A stretch of 64,000 nucleotides of DNA from RUG12461 sp045661345 (GCA_045661345.1 JAZRFM010000025.1:89146-153145); one strand, 5' to 3'; counted from the stretch's first letter, positions 17,819 to 26,147 are shown. Made by a program: numbers and translations. Notes: a model not told the origin generated them from the letters alone.

Positions 17819-18118
17819 ATGAAAACAAAACATATTCCTGCGCTTGTGACGCTTTTGGCCGGTGCTGTCGCAGCGCTTCTCATGTGGCTTTGGAAGGTAG
17901 ACTTCTTCACCTTTACCAGAAATCTTTTGATCGTTCTGGTGATCTTTTATATCCTCGGCATTGTGATCAAGGTGATCCTGGATCGCAATTTCAAGGATAT
18001 GGAAGAGGAAACGACGGAAGAAGGGGAAGGTGGGGCCGGAGAAGGGACCGAAGAACAAATATCCCAGGAGAATGTAGATACCGAAGATGAAGATGCTTCG
18101 GGAGAGGAAAAGCAGTAA
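17819..18118 (+). CDS. Small membrane protein of the flagellar operon, function unknown
   Basis: I do not recognise a named family. The 99-residue product has two adjacent hydrophobic helices (about residues 8-24 and 32-56, the second NLLIVLVIFYILGIVIKVIL) and a strongly acidic C-terminal tail of about 40 residues (EETTEEGEGG to SGEEKQ). It sits between cheD and the sigma-28 gene with a short AGGAAGGA ribosome site. A membrane anchor with an acidic cytoplasmic tail fits a flagellar accessory role, but that is inference from position. Confidence 0.75.
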   Translation: MKTKHIPALVTLLAGAVAALLMWLWKVDFFTFTRNLLIVLVIFYILGIVIKVILDRNFKDMEEETTEEGEGGAGEGTEEQISQENVDTEDEDASGEEKQ

Positions 18119-18137
18119 AGACTGTTTGTAACAGGAT

Positions 18138-18902
18138 ATGAAGGTTGAGACAGATAAGGAAAAGCTTTGGATTGAATATCAGAAAAAGCAGACGCCGGAG
18201 CTGAGAGAGCAGCTGATCGTCGAATACGCGCCTCTTGTGAAACTTGTCGCGGGACGTCTTTCCATGTATCTCGGCTACAATGTGGAGTATGACGATCTGG
18301 TCAGCTACGGCGTATTCGGTCTGATTGATGCGATAGACAAGTTTGATGTTTCCAAGGATGTCAAGTTTGAGACTTATGCGAGTCTTCGGATTCGCGGATC
18401 CATACTGGATCAGATCCGCAGAATGGATTGGATTCCGCGCACGGTGAGGCAGCGCCAGCGCAAGATTGATGAAGCGGTAAAAGAAATCGAGATGGAGACG
18501 GGGAAATCCGCGACGGACGAGCAGATTGCGGAACGTCTCGGTGTTTCCGGTGAAGAGTATACGGATTGGCAGTCCCAGATGAAGGTGACGAACGTGGTTT
18601 CCCTGAACGAGTTCGTCGAGCAGGGGACGGAGCCGGCGATGGACGCAAGATCCAATTCGCACTTTGCGCAGCCGGAGGACGTGGTGGAAGAAGCCGAATT
18701 GAAGAAGGTTCTGGCGGAGACACTCGAACTTCTCACGGAGCGTGAAAGGAAGGTTATTACGCTTTATTATTACGAAGATCTGACACTGAAGGAAATCAGC
18801 AAGGTACTGGAAGTGTCGGAGTCACGTGTGTCACAGCTTCATACGAAAGCCCTTGCCAAGATGAAGACAAAAATGGGGAATTATATGTTTATGCTGAATT
18901 AG
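18138..18902 (+). CDS. fliA: RNA polymerase sigma-28 factor for late flagellar genes (FliA/SigD)
   Basis: Directs RNA polymerase to late flagellar and chemotaxis promoters. The 254-residue protein shows sigma-70 region 2 (DDLVSYGVFGLIDAIDKFD, then FETYASLRIRGSILDQIR with the FliA/WhiG-type RRMDWIPR), region 3 (residues about 110-150) and region 4 with LTERERKVITLYYYEDLTLKEISKVLEVSESRVSQ. The ribosome site is weak. Located inside the operon it probably forms a feedback with any sigma-28 promoters upstream. An anti-sigma FlgM gene is not in the window. Confidence 0.96.
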   Translation: MKVETDKEKLWIEYQKKQTPELREQLIVEYAPLVKLVAGRLSMYLGYNVEYDDLVSYGVFGLIDAIDKFDVSKDVKFETYASLRIRGSILDQIRRMDWIPRTVRQRQRKIDEAVKEIEMETGKSATDEQIAERLGVSGEEYTDWQSQMKVTNVVSLNEFVEQGTEPAMDARSNSHFAQPEDVVEEAELKKVLAETLELLTERERKVITLYYYEDLTLKEISKVLEVSESRVSQLHTKALAKMKTKMGNYMFMLN

Positions 18903-18927
18903 GAACTGCATCAAAGAGGAGACGGGT

Positions 18928-20529
18928 ATGGCAAGAAACGGGTATTTTCGCCTCGATATGAGGTCGGATGGGGTATACCTGAACATTATTCCTGAGGAAG
19001 ACGGAGGGGAACCGGTTTCCATCAAGGAAGTGACGGAATATCTTCAGGCAAACAAACTGACAGACTATGATCTCAAAACATTGAATGCAGCGACCATGGA
19101 CAAGTCGGGATCGGCAGAGGTTAGGGTCTCTGGTCCGGTCTCATTTTTTGTAAACGAGACCATGGCGCTGGAGCTTTCCGCAGACCAGATGAGGCTGTAT
19201 GCACGCTTCTATCCGAATTCCGTGGGAGGTACCAGGCTGCGGATGGAAAGTATTGTCAATGACCTTCATTACAAAAAGGTGCGGTACGGGATCAAGGAGG
19301 ATAACATTAACCGGTTCCTTGCGGAGAGAGCCTACTGCACCGATTATGTCGTTGCGGAGGGTACTCCCCCAAGATCCGGGACGGATGCTTCCATCGAGTA
19401 TTTTTTTAAGACAAAAGTGGATCTGAAGCCGAAGACGAATGAGGACGGGTCGGTGGATTTCCACGATCTGGACATTGTCAGCGCGGTGGAAAAGGGGCAG
19501 CTCCTTGCGAGGCTCACCCCGGCAGACCCGGGAGATCCCGGTACGGATGTCTTCGGGAACAAGATCAATCCACCGAAGGTCAATGTACTGAAGCTTCAAT
19601 ACGGCAAGAATATATCCATCTCCGGAGATATGACGGAGATTTATTCCGAGGTGACGGGACATGCGATGCTGACCGGAGACCGGGTCTTTGTATCGGATGT
19701 TTATGAGGTGGCGGCGGATGTGGACAATTCCACCGGCGACATCGACTATCCCGGCAGTGTGCATGTACAGGGCAACGTCAAGAGCGGCTTTACGGTAAAG
19801 GCCACAGGGGATGTGGTGATCGACGGCGTGGTGGAAGGTGCGATAGTGACCGCCGGAGGTCAGATCGTCGTGCGACAGGGGATTCACGGTATGGGTAAAG
19901 GCATGCTTGTCGCCGGATCCAATGTGCTCTGCAAGTTTATTGAGAATGCCACGGTGAAATCCGAGACCGGATATGTAACCTCGGATACCATCATTCACAG
20001 CCATGTCGAGGCACACACGGAAGTACGGGTTTCCGGCAGAAAGGGAAATATCACCGGCGGGACGATCCGTGCCGGTCAGCTTATCGAGGGAAACTATTTC
20101 GGCACGGAAATGGGCGCCAACACGGAGCTTGAAGTCGGAAGCGATCCCGTTGCGATCAGGAAAAATGCCGAGCTGCTGAAGGAAGAAAAACAGCTTTCCC
20201 TGGAAATCGAGAAGATCAAGCCGATTCTTGCCGGCTTTACACAGAAGCTGCAGAGCGGTGTGCAGCTGGATGCAAAGAAAAAGCTATATGTCACGACACT
20301 CGCCCGGCAGCTGCAATCCCTTCAGGAACGCCACAGGGAAGTGACAGAGGAGCTGCGCATGCTGTCCGCTTTTGTATCGCAATCAGGCAGATCGAAGATC
20401 ATCGTTCACAGAACCGCCTATCCGGGGGTGACGATTAAGATCGGAAATGCCTCCACGACATTGAAGAGTAAGCGGGATTATTGTTGCTATATGTCGGATG
20501 GCGCGGATGTGGTAACGGAGGTTCTTTAA
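18928..20529 (+). CDS. FapA-type DUF342 flagellar assembly protein
   Basis: Member of the DUF342/FapA family, found in flagellar operons of Firmicutes and other phyla. The 533-residue protein has an N-terminal beta-rich region (about 1-200) and a long run of glycine-turn beta-helix-like repeats from about residue 225 to 410 (YPGSVHVQGNVKSGF, GDVVIDGVVEGA, ITGGTIRAGQ). A helical coiled stretch follows (about 415-485). AGAGGAG precedes the ATG. The biochemical role is not established. Confidence 0.88.
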   Translation: MARNGYFRLDMRSDGVYLNIIPEEDGGEPVSIKEVTEYLQANKLTDYDLKTLNAATMDKSGSAEVRVSGPVSFFVNETMALELSADQMRLYARFYPNSVGGTRLRMESIVNDLHYKKVRYGIKEDNINRFLAERAYCTDYVVAEGTPPRSGTDASIEYFFKTKVDLKPKTNEDGSVDFHDLDIVSAVEKGQLLARLTPADPGDPGTDVFGNKINPPKVNVLKLQYGKNISISGDMTEIYSEVTGHAMLTGDRVFVSDVYEVAADVDNSTGDIDYPGSVHVQGNVKSGFTVKATGDVVIDGVVEGAIVTAGGQIVVRQGIHGMGKGMLVAGSNVLCKFIENATVKSETGYVTSDTIIHSHVEAHTEVRVSGRKGNITGGTIRAGQLIEGNYFGTEMGANTELEVGSDPVAIRKNAELLKEEKQLSLEIEKIKPILAGFTQKLQSGVQLDAKKKLYVTTLARQLQSLQERHREVTEELRMLSAFVSQSGRSKIIVHRTAYPGVTIKIGNASTTLKSKRDYCCYMSDGADVVTEVL

Positions 20530-20855
20530 TGAGTATTCGACCGATTGATTTTAACGGTATGATCCAAAACAGCTCGGAAGCCGGGACAATCAGACAGCAT
20601 GAAGAAGCCCGTCCCATGGTGGAACAGCAGAGCATGGCTGTTTCGATGGAGCAGGAAGTGCAGGAACGCATGAACCAGGTGGAAGAGGCGAACCGCACGG
20701 AGTCCGGTGAGGACAAAATGGACGCCAAGGATGGCGGCAATGGGGAATATCAGGATAATCGCAGGAACAGGAAAAAGAAAGACCAGGGAAAGAGCGCACA
20801 GCAGGATCGCGTGATCATCAAGGGGCAGCCGAAGGGCTTTGACATCACGATCTGA
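20529..20855 (+). CDS. Conserved small flagellar-operon protein, function unknown
   Basis: A 108-residue charged, soluble protein whose ATG overlaps the previous stop by one base, behind a clear GGAGG. It opens MSIRPIDFNGMIQ and has a helical, Gln/Glu-rich middle (residues about 25-60), then a very basic stretch (DNRRNRKKKDQGK) and a short C-terminus PKGFDITI. The N-terminal IRPIDFNGMIQ pattern recurs in clostridial flagellar operons to my recollection. No domain with known function is seen. An upstream in-frame start at 20481 would overlap the DUF342 gene and is unlikely. Confidence 0.8.
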   Translation: MSIRPIDFNGMIQNSSEAGTIRQHEEARPMVEQQSMAVSMEQEVQERMNQVEEANRTESGEDKMDAKDGGNGEYQDNRRNRKKKDQGKSAQQDRVIIKGQPKGFDITI

Positions 20856-20873
20856 GTGTGCTGAGGGAAAAGG

Positions 20874-21599
20874 ATGGCGGTGCTGGAAATAGCGCTTCTG
20901 ATCATCGGAGTGGTGCTTTTGATCGGCAGCTTTTTTATTACGGAAAAGCTGTCCACATCGGAAGTACAGAAAATGGCAGAGCTTTCGGATGAAGAGATCA
21001 AAAAGATCCTGGATAAAAGACTGCAGGCGGCCGATGACCGGATCGAAGAAAAGATCGGGGATGCGATTGATAACTCCATCGGACGCGTGGAGCGGTCCCT
21101 GGACAAAGAGACCAATGAAAAGATCATGGCAATCCATGAGTATTCCGATACCGTCATGGATGAAATGACCAAGACCCGGGAAGAGATCACATTCCTTTAC
21201 AGTATGCTGAATGACCGTCATGGGGAAATGACCGAGATGGCGGGGAATCTGCAGGAGTTGATCCATCAGGCGGATGATGTCAGAAAAGACGTGCAGACGG
21301 AGGAAGCCGCACCGGTGATCCGGGAAGAACCGTTCCCGGCATTTGTGTCCCGGATGAAGGAGGAGCCTTTTTCGGAGCCTTCCTTCGTGGAACCGGCGCA
21401 TTTGCCGGAAGATGTGCAGACGGAGAGCACTGCTTTCGATGATGAGGCGGGGAATGAGCTTTTTGGCGGAGAAGGGAACCATAACAAGAGGATCCTGGAG
21501 CTCGCGTCACAGGGAATGGATGCAGTCGAAATCGCAAAAGAGCTGTCTCTCGGTACCGGGGAAGTACAGCTTGTGCTGGATCTGTATCGTCGTTCCTGA
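20874..21599 (+). CDS. Membrane-anchored flagellar-operon protein with C-terminal helix-turn-helix (SwrB/YlxL-like, DUF6115)
   Basis: This 241-residue protein resembles SwrB (YlxL) of Bacillus in plan and place: an N-terminal membrane helix (residues about 3-23, ALLIIGVVLLIGSFFI), a long coiled-coil cytoplasmic region (about 30-125), an acidic variable linker, and a C-terminal helix-turn-helix-like segment, KRILELASQGMDAVEIAKELSLGTGEVQLVLDL. SwrB activates assembly of the flagellar export gate in Bacillus. Here the gene follows sigma-28, as ylxL does. Sequence identity to SwrB is not obvious by eye. Confidence 0.7.
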   Translation: MAVLEIALLIIGVVLLIGSFFITEKLSTSEVQKMAELSDEEIKKILDKRLQAADDRIEEKIGDAIDNSIGRVERSLDKETNEKIMAIHEYSDTVMDEMTKTREEITFLYSMLNDRHGEMTEMAGNLQELIHQADDVRKDVQTEEAAPVIREEPFPAFVSRMKEEPFSEPSFVEPAHLPEDVQTESTAFDDEAGNELFGGEGNHNKRILELASQGMDAVEIAKELSLGTGEVQLVLDLYRRS

Positions 21600-21614
21600 A
21601 AGGAGCCGGGGGGC

Positions 21615-22253
21615 ATGAAGCTGAAATATTATCTCCGGGGCGCGGGAATCGGTGTGATCGTATCGACGCTGATCCTGATGATCGCTTTCGGTGTTTATCA
21701 AGGGAAAACCAAAGAGACTGTGCCAGCGGACACAGAGAACACGTCGCAGGAGCTGACCATCGCGGAAGCGCTGTCGGAGCTGGATACCGAAAATGACACG
21801 GAAACAACGGACGTTGCAGTGACAGAAACCGGGGAAACCGCCGCCGCGGCGGAAGAGACAGAGATTCAGCCCGGGGAAGAAGCGACCGGGCCGGGAGAAG
21901 AAACAGAAGAACCCGCGGAAACGGCAGATGAGCCGGCAGAAGAGGCAGGGGAAACTGCGGAAGCTGTGGATGAGCCGGCAGTCGAGACCGGCGAGCCGGA
22001 TGAAGCGGATATGACCGTGAAAAAGACGGTATCGGTGGTCATACAGGGAGGGGATTCTCCCATGGTCGTCGCACACAAGCTTGTCACGGCGGGTGCGGTG
22101 GACGACGAAAATCAGTTTTACAGATACCTGTTGGATCACGGGTTAAATGACGGGATTGAGATCGGCAATTTTTCCATCCCGGAGGGCGCGGATTATGAAA
22201 CCGTTGCCAGAATCATCACGACAAACGAATACGAAGGCCGGATGCAAAGATAG
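21615..22253 (+). CDS. MltG/YceG-like N-terminal domain protein, no catalytic domain
   Basis: A 212-residue membrane protein with one N-terminal helix (about residues 8-28), an extended acidic Glu/Thr/Pro-rich spacer (about 35-135) and a small C-terminal domain (about 138-205) with VVIQGGDSPMVVAHKLVTAGAV, FYRYLLDHGL and IPEGADYETVARIITT. That pattern resembles the LysM-like subdomain at the front of endolytic transglycosylase MltG, but the catalytic part is absent. A peptidoglycan-associated role at the flagellum is inference. The left arm of the operon terminator is inside its last codons. Confidence 0.7.
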   Translation: MKLKYYLRGAGIGVIVSTLILMIAFGVYQGKTKETVPADTENTSQELTIAEALSELDTENDTETTDVAVTETGETAAAAEETEIQPGEEATGPGEETEEPAETADEPAEEAGETAEAVDEPAVETGEPDEADMTVKKTVSVVIQGGDSPMVVAHKLVTAGAVDDENQFYRYLLDHGLNDGIEIGNFSIPEGADYETVARIITTNEYEGRMQR

Positions 22254-22275
22254 TCCTTGCATCCGGTTTGTTTTT
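22238..22275 (+). terminator. Intrinsic terminator of the flagellar/chemotaxis operon
   Basis: A perfect 10-bp stem CCGGATGCAA / TTGCATCCGG with a 9-nt loop is followed by TTTGTTTTT. The left arm starts inside the last codons of the preceding gene and the stop codon is in the loop. It is a textbook Rho-independent terminator and marks the operon end. Confidence 0.9.
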
Positions 22276-22285
22276 ATGCTAGTAT
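22257..22285 (+). promoter_or_regulatory. Probable sigma-A promoter of rpsB-tsf
   Basis: Candidate -35 TTGCAT (22257-22262), 17-bp spacer, and -10 TAGTAT (22280-22285) with an extended TGC just before it. The -35 lies in the right arm of the upstream terminator. A nearby TATATAAG could be the -10 instead. The match to consensus is moderate; position between a terminator and a ribosomal operon supports it. Confidence 0.5.
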
Positions 22286-22318
22286 ATATAAGCCGTTCTG
22301 CGGCAAACCAACAAAACA

Positions 22319-22384
22319 CATGCACGGATCCCTGCTGGGAGGTGCCGGTAATTTTCGCCGGTCTTGCAGGAGCGGAAATGCATG
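22319..22384 (+). promoter_or_regulatory. Structured 5' leader of rpsB (nested stems)
   Basis: Three nested complementary pairs occur in the leader: CATGCA (22319-22324) with TGCATG (22379-22384), CCTGC (22331-22335) with GCAGG (22366-22370), and CCGG (22345-22348) with CCGG (22358-22361). They would fold into one long interrupted hairpin ending shortly before the AAAGGAGG of rpsB. Autogenous control by S2 is known in other bacteria; whether this leader does that is inference. Confidence 0.4.
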
Positions 22385-22412
22385 GAAGCCAAAACCAAAG
22401 GAGGAAAAAAAC

Positions 22413-23162
22413 ATGAGTGTAATTTCAATGAAGCAGCTTCTGGAAGCAGGCGTCCATTTCGGACACCAGACCAGACGGTGGAACCCGAAGATGGCGCCGT
22501 ACATTTATACGGAGCGGAACGGGATCCACATCATCGACCTGCAGAAGTCGGTGGGCATGGTGGACGACGCTTACAAGGCTGTTTTTGACGTGGTGGCGGA
22601 CGGAGGGACGATTTTGTTCGTCGGCACCAAGAAGCAGGCGCAGGATGCCATCAAGGCGGAGGCAGAGCGCTGTGGGATGTTTTATGTCAACGAGCGCTGG
22701 CTCGGAGGTATGCTGACCAACTTCAAGACGATTCAGAGCCGGATCGACCGTCTGAAGGCGATCGAGAAAATGGCAGAAGACGGGACGTTTGAGGTGCTTC
22801 CGAAGAAGGAAGTGATCCAGCTGAAGAAAGAGCTTGAGAAGCTGGAGAAAAACCTTGGTGGAATCAAGGGGATGAAGCGCCTCCCGGATGCTATTTTTAT
22901 CGTGGATCCGAAGAAGGAGCGTATCTGTGTACAGGAAGCGCATGCACTGGGGATTCCGCTGATCGGTATTTCCGATACCAACTGCGATCCGGAGGAACTG
23001 AATTATGTGATTCCGGGGAATGATGACGCCATTCGCGCCGTGAAGCTGATCGTTTCCACCATGGCAGATGCGGTTGTGGAGGCGAACCAGGGTCTGGAAG
23101 AGATCGCAGCGCGTGCGGAAGCCGGCGAAGATATGCCGGAAGAGGCCGCAGAGGAAGCATAA
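22413..23162 (+). CDS. rpsB: Small ribosomal subunit protein uS2
   Basis: Structural protein of the 30S head, required for S1 docking or subunit maturation. I start at ATG 22413 behind AAAGGAGG, giving 249 residues beginning MSVISMKQLLEAGVHFGHQTRRWNPKM, the standard S2 N-terminus; the longer open frame upstream covers the leader hairpin and is not coding. Further S2 motifs are FVGTKKQAQ, NERWLGGMLTNF and PDAIFIVDPKKE. tsf follows after 52 bases as in nearly all bacteria. Confidence 0.98.
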   Translation: MSVISMKQLLEAGVHFGHQTRRWNPKMAPYIYTERNGIHIIDLQKSVGMVDDAYKAVFDVVADGGTILFVGTKKQAQDAIKAEAERCGMFYVNERWLGGMLTNFKTIQSRIDRLKAIEKMAEDGTFEVLPKKEVIQLKKELEKLEKNLGGIKGMKRLPDAIFIVDPKKERICVQEAHALGIPLIGISDTNCDPEELNYVIPGNDDAIRAVKLIVSTMADAVVEANQGLEEIAARAEAGEDMPEEAAEEA

Positions 23163-23214
23163 GAGAAACGGAGTAACGCGTTTTCGACTACAAGAAGAAA
23201 GGGATAAGATCAAT

Positions 23215-24150
23215 ATGGAAATCACAGCATCGATGGTAAAAGAGCTGCGCGAGCTGACCGGCGCAGGTATGATGGATTGCAAAAAGGCGTTAAATGAAAC
23301 CGGCGGCAATATGGATGAGGCGGTAGAGTTTCTGCGCAAAAACGGACAGGCGAAGGCGGAAAAGAAAGCTTCCCGGATTGCGGCGGAGGGGCTTTCCATG
23401 GTTTATAAAAAGGATGATCAGACCGCGGCAGTCGTAGAAGTAAACTCCGAAACCGATTTTGTGGCAAAGAATGAGACTTTCCAGCAGTTTGTACAGTCTG
23501 TAGCCCGTCAGGCAGCGGATTCGGAGGCAGCGGATCTGGATGCGTTCCTTGCGGAAAAATGGATTGAGGATAATGCAAAAACCGTTTCCGAGGCGCTTGT
23601 GGAAAAGGTTGCCGTGATCGGAGAAAACTTAAAGATCCGCCGGTTTGAAAAAGTAACGGCCTCTCACGGCTGCGTGGTATCTTATGTGCACGGCGGCGGT
23701 CGGATCGGCGTGGTCGTGGAAGGTGAGACGGATACGGTAAACGATACCGCCAAGGAAGCACTGACAAATCTTGCCATGCAGATCGCGGCAATGAATCCGA
23801 AATATGTGGATCGGAGCGAGGTCAGTGATGAGTTTATCGCACATGAGAAAGAGATCCTGAAGGCACAGATCATGAACGACCCCAAGGAATCCCAGAAGCC
23901 GGAAAAGGTGATTAACGGCATGATTGAGGGCCGTGTCAGCAAAGAGCTGAAGGAAATCTGTCTGGTGGATCAGGTTTACGTCAAAGCAGAGGACGGAAAG
24001 CAGACGGTCGGGAAATATCTGGAGCAGGTTTCCAAGGAACTGGGGACAAGTCTTGCGGTAAAACGGTTCGTGCGGTTTGAAACGGGCGAAGGTCTGGAAA
24101 AGAAGAACGAGGATTTTGCGGCGGAAGTTGCGGCGCAGATGAATGCATAA
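23215..24150 (+). CDS. tsf: Translation elongation factor Ts
   Basis: EF-Ts is the guanine nucleotide exchange factor for EF-Tu. The start at ATG 23215, giving 311 residues, opens with the N-terminal domain motif VKELRELTGAGMMDCKKAL and has the core TDFVAKNETFQ and MQIAAMNPKYV signatures. A longer reading overlapping rpsB is ruled out by this N-terminus. It is co-transcribed with rpsB. Confidence 0.98.
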   Translation: MEITASMVKELRELTGAGMMDCKKALNETGGNMDEAVEFLRKNGQAKAEKKASRIAAEGLSMVYKKDDQTAAVVEVNSETDFVAKNETFQQFVQSVARQAADSEAADLDAFLAEKWIEDNAKTVSEALVEKVAVIGENLKIRRFEKVTASHGCVVSYVHGGGRIGVVVEGETDTVNDTAKEALTNLAMQIAAMNPKYVDRSEVSDEFIAHEKEILKAQIMNDPKESQKPEKVINGMIEGRVSKELKEICLVDQVYVKAEDGKQTVGKYLEQVSKELGTSLAVKRFVRFETGEGLEKKNEDFAAEVAAQMNA

Positions 24151-24209
24151 TCCACTGCTTGCATTTAAAAGCCTGCGTGCCCTGAAACATTCCGATCTTC
24201 GTAAAAGTT

Positions 24210-24238
24210 GTGACAGAGGAATGGATTCGTGGTATAAT
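24210..24238 (+). promoter_or_regulatory. Sigma-A promoter for the deacetylase-bactofilin genes
   Basis: Strong match: -35 GTGACA (24210-24215), 17-bp spacer, -10 TATAAT (24233-24238). Transcription would start near 24245 and reach the AAGGAG site of the deacetylase. It separates this gene and those downstream from rpsB-tsf. Confidence 0.8.
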
Positions 24239-24266
24239 CACTCTAACACGCAAAGGAGTTTTTTGC

Positions 24267-25310
24267 ATGCCAACTGACAGTAATCTCACAGAACAGCTGG
24301 AGCGGCGAAAACGGATCAATCGCATGAAAAAAGGAATCTTGACGTTCCTTGTGACATGGATTCTGATCGTCAGCGTGCTGATGGTGTTTTTGGTGGTACA
24401 GACCCTTCGAATGCAGCATCAGATAAGCATTTTGGCTGCAAACCAACTGGAGCTCAGCCAGATGTCGGCGGATGTCTTATATGATGGCAGCGGATCCACG
24501 GTGGAAAGTGAGGTGTCCCTTCCGGCACCGGTTGCTTCCGTAGCGCCGACAGTGGAGGTCGCATCGCTTGATGAATCCAATCTGGCCGAGGCCGGTGATC
24601 AGCTGAAGGTCTATCTGACCTTTGATGACGGGCCCAGCAGCAATACGGCTGCCATTCTGGATATTTTAAAAGAACATGACGTGAAGGCGACTTTTTTCGT
24701 GATCGGCAGAGAGGATGAAGAGTCACAGGAACTGTACAAGCGGATCGTGGAAGAGGGGCATACACTCGGTATGCACAGCTACGCCCATCAATACAGCCAG
24801 ATCTACAGTTCCCTGGACAGCTTTGAGGATGACTTTTATCATCTGCAGTCCTATCTGAAGGAACTGACCGGTGTGGAATCGGTCTATTACCGGTTTCCGG
24901 GGGGCAGCAGCAATCAGGTCAGCAATGCGGATATGGGGTCGTTCATTTCGTTTCTCGATGAGAACGGGGTGACCTATTATGATTGGAATGTTTCCAGCGG
25001 AGACGCGACGACCCAGGCCTATACCAAGGAAGAGATCGTGGATCATGTCATGAATGATGTGGTGAAATACAAAACGTCCATTGTGCTGCTGCATGATTCC
25101 GATGCAAAGACCATTACGGTGGAAGCGCTTTCTCCCCTGATCGAAGCGCTGCAGGGGATCGGTGCGGAGATCCTGCCCATTGATCAGGACACCTATCCGG
25201 TTCAGTATACGGTGCTGAGCGAAGCAACCCCGGAACAGAAGACCGAAACGCAGGAAGAAGAGAAGCCTGCTGAGGAACAGCAAGATAATGAAAACCAGAT
25301 ACAGGAGTGA
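24267..25310 (+). CDS. Membrane-anchored polysaccharide deacetylase (NodB/CE4 family)
   Basis: Probable peptidoglycan or cell-wall glycan N-deacetylase on the outer face. The start at ATG 24267 follows AAGGAG and lies downstream of the promoter; a GTG at 24210 lies in the promoter itself. The 347-residue protein has a membrane helix (about residues 24-46), a spacer, and a NodB domain from about residue 110 with TFDDGPSS, the zinc ligands HSYAH, and RFPGGSSNQ; LLHDS is the C-terminal motif. The tail is acidic and glutamine-rich. A bactofilin follows 15 bases on, so it may help target wall modification. Confidence 0.9.
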   Translation: MPTDSNLTEQLERRKRINRMKKGILTFLVTWILIVSVLMVFLVVQTLRMQHQISILAANQLELSQMSADVLYDGSGSTVESEVSLPAPVASVAPTVEVASLDESNLAEAGDQLKVYLTFDDGPSSNTAAILDILKEHDVKATFFVIGREDEESQELYKRIVEEGHTLGMHSYAHQYSQIYSSLDSFEDDFYHLQSYLKELTGVESVYYRFPGGSSNQVSNADMGSFISFLDENGVTYYDWNVSSGDATTQAYTKEEIVDHVMNDVVKYKTSIVLLHDSDAKTITVEALSPLIEALQGIGAEILPIDQDTYPVQYTVLSEATPEQKTETQEEEKPAEEQQDNENQIQE

Positions 25311-25325
25311 ACGGAGGGAAAGAAT

Positions 25326-26138
25326 ATGAGCTTTTTCAAGGATTTTAAGGAAGATCTGTCTACCGCAGCTGATGAGCTGCTCACGGGAAACGACGGCGAC
25401 TTCGGTGCCAAGAAGACGGACAGCGGCAAGGACATCATGGTGGATACCTTCTCTGCCGACAATAAGGATGACAAGGGGCTGGAGAAGATAGACACGCTGT
25501 TCGAGAAAGTGACACCGGCTGATTCCGGAAAGACCGACAATAAGGATAAAGATAAAGACAAAGCCAAGAAACAGGACACCGCATCTCCTGCGGCGCCGAA
25601 GCCGGCATCTGCGCCGGCAAGTACACCGCTTTCCTACACCCTGAACTCCACGACGCCGGCAGCACCGGCAAAAGAGACGCTGCCTGTGGCGGATGAGACA
25701 ACTGTGATCACGGCAGGCACCGTGATCCGCGGTGATATCGAATCCGCAGGATCTTTGGATATCAGCGGAGAGATTTCGGGTGACGTAAAATGCCGCGGCA
25801 AATTGACCGTGACCGGTACAGTCAACGGTAACAGCAGCGCAGAGGAAGTCTTCGCGGATTCGGCACATATCAGCGGTGAGATCGTCAGCAACGGAACCGT
25901 CAAGATCGGGCTTGGATCGGTGGTGATCGGAAATGTTACTGCAAACTCTGCGGTAGTTGCAGGCGCCATCAAGGGCGATATCGACGTGCATGGTCCGGTG
26001 GTGGTGGATACCTCTGCAGTTGTGATGGGAAATATCAAGTCACGTTCCGTACAGATCAACAACGGCGCCGTGATCGAGGGCTTCTGCTCGCAGGCGTATG
26101 CGGAGATCGATGTCAACAGCCTGTTTGGCGGGAAATAA
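25326..26138 (+). CDS. Bactofilin-family polymer-forming cytoskeletal protein
   Basis: Bactofilins polymerise without nucleotide into filaments that scaffold cell-wall enzymes. The 270-residue protein has a charged N-terminal region (about 1-130, Lys/Asp then Pro/Ala-rich) and a right-handed beta-helix core (about 135-255) of repeated short strands such as AGTVIRGDIESAGSLDISG, GDVKCRGKLTVTG and GNIKSRSVQINNG. An AGGGAAAGA site precedes the ATG. Pairing with the deacetylase suggests the filament recruits or localises it; this is inference. Confidence 0.9.
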   Translation: MSFFKDFKEDLSTAADELLTGNDGDFGAKKTDSGKDIMVDTFSADNKDDKGLEKIDTLFEKVTPADSGKTDNKDKDKDKAKKQDTASPAAPKPASAPASTPLSYTLNSTTPAAPAKETLPVADETTVITAGTVIRGDIESAGSLDISGEISGDVKCRGKLTVTGTVNGNSSAEEVFADSAHISGEIVSNGTVKIGLGSVVIGNVTANSAVVAGAIKGDIDVHGPVVVDTSAVVMGNIKSRSVQINNGAVIEGFCSQAYAEIDVNSLFGGK

Positions 26139-26147
26139 TCATACCTG

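Noticed and set aside
24210..24266. Upstream GTG start for the polysaccharide deacetylase
   Set aside because: The codon lies in the -35 box of a near-consensus promoter and the ATG at 24267 has the ribosome site.
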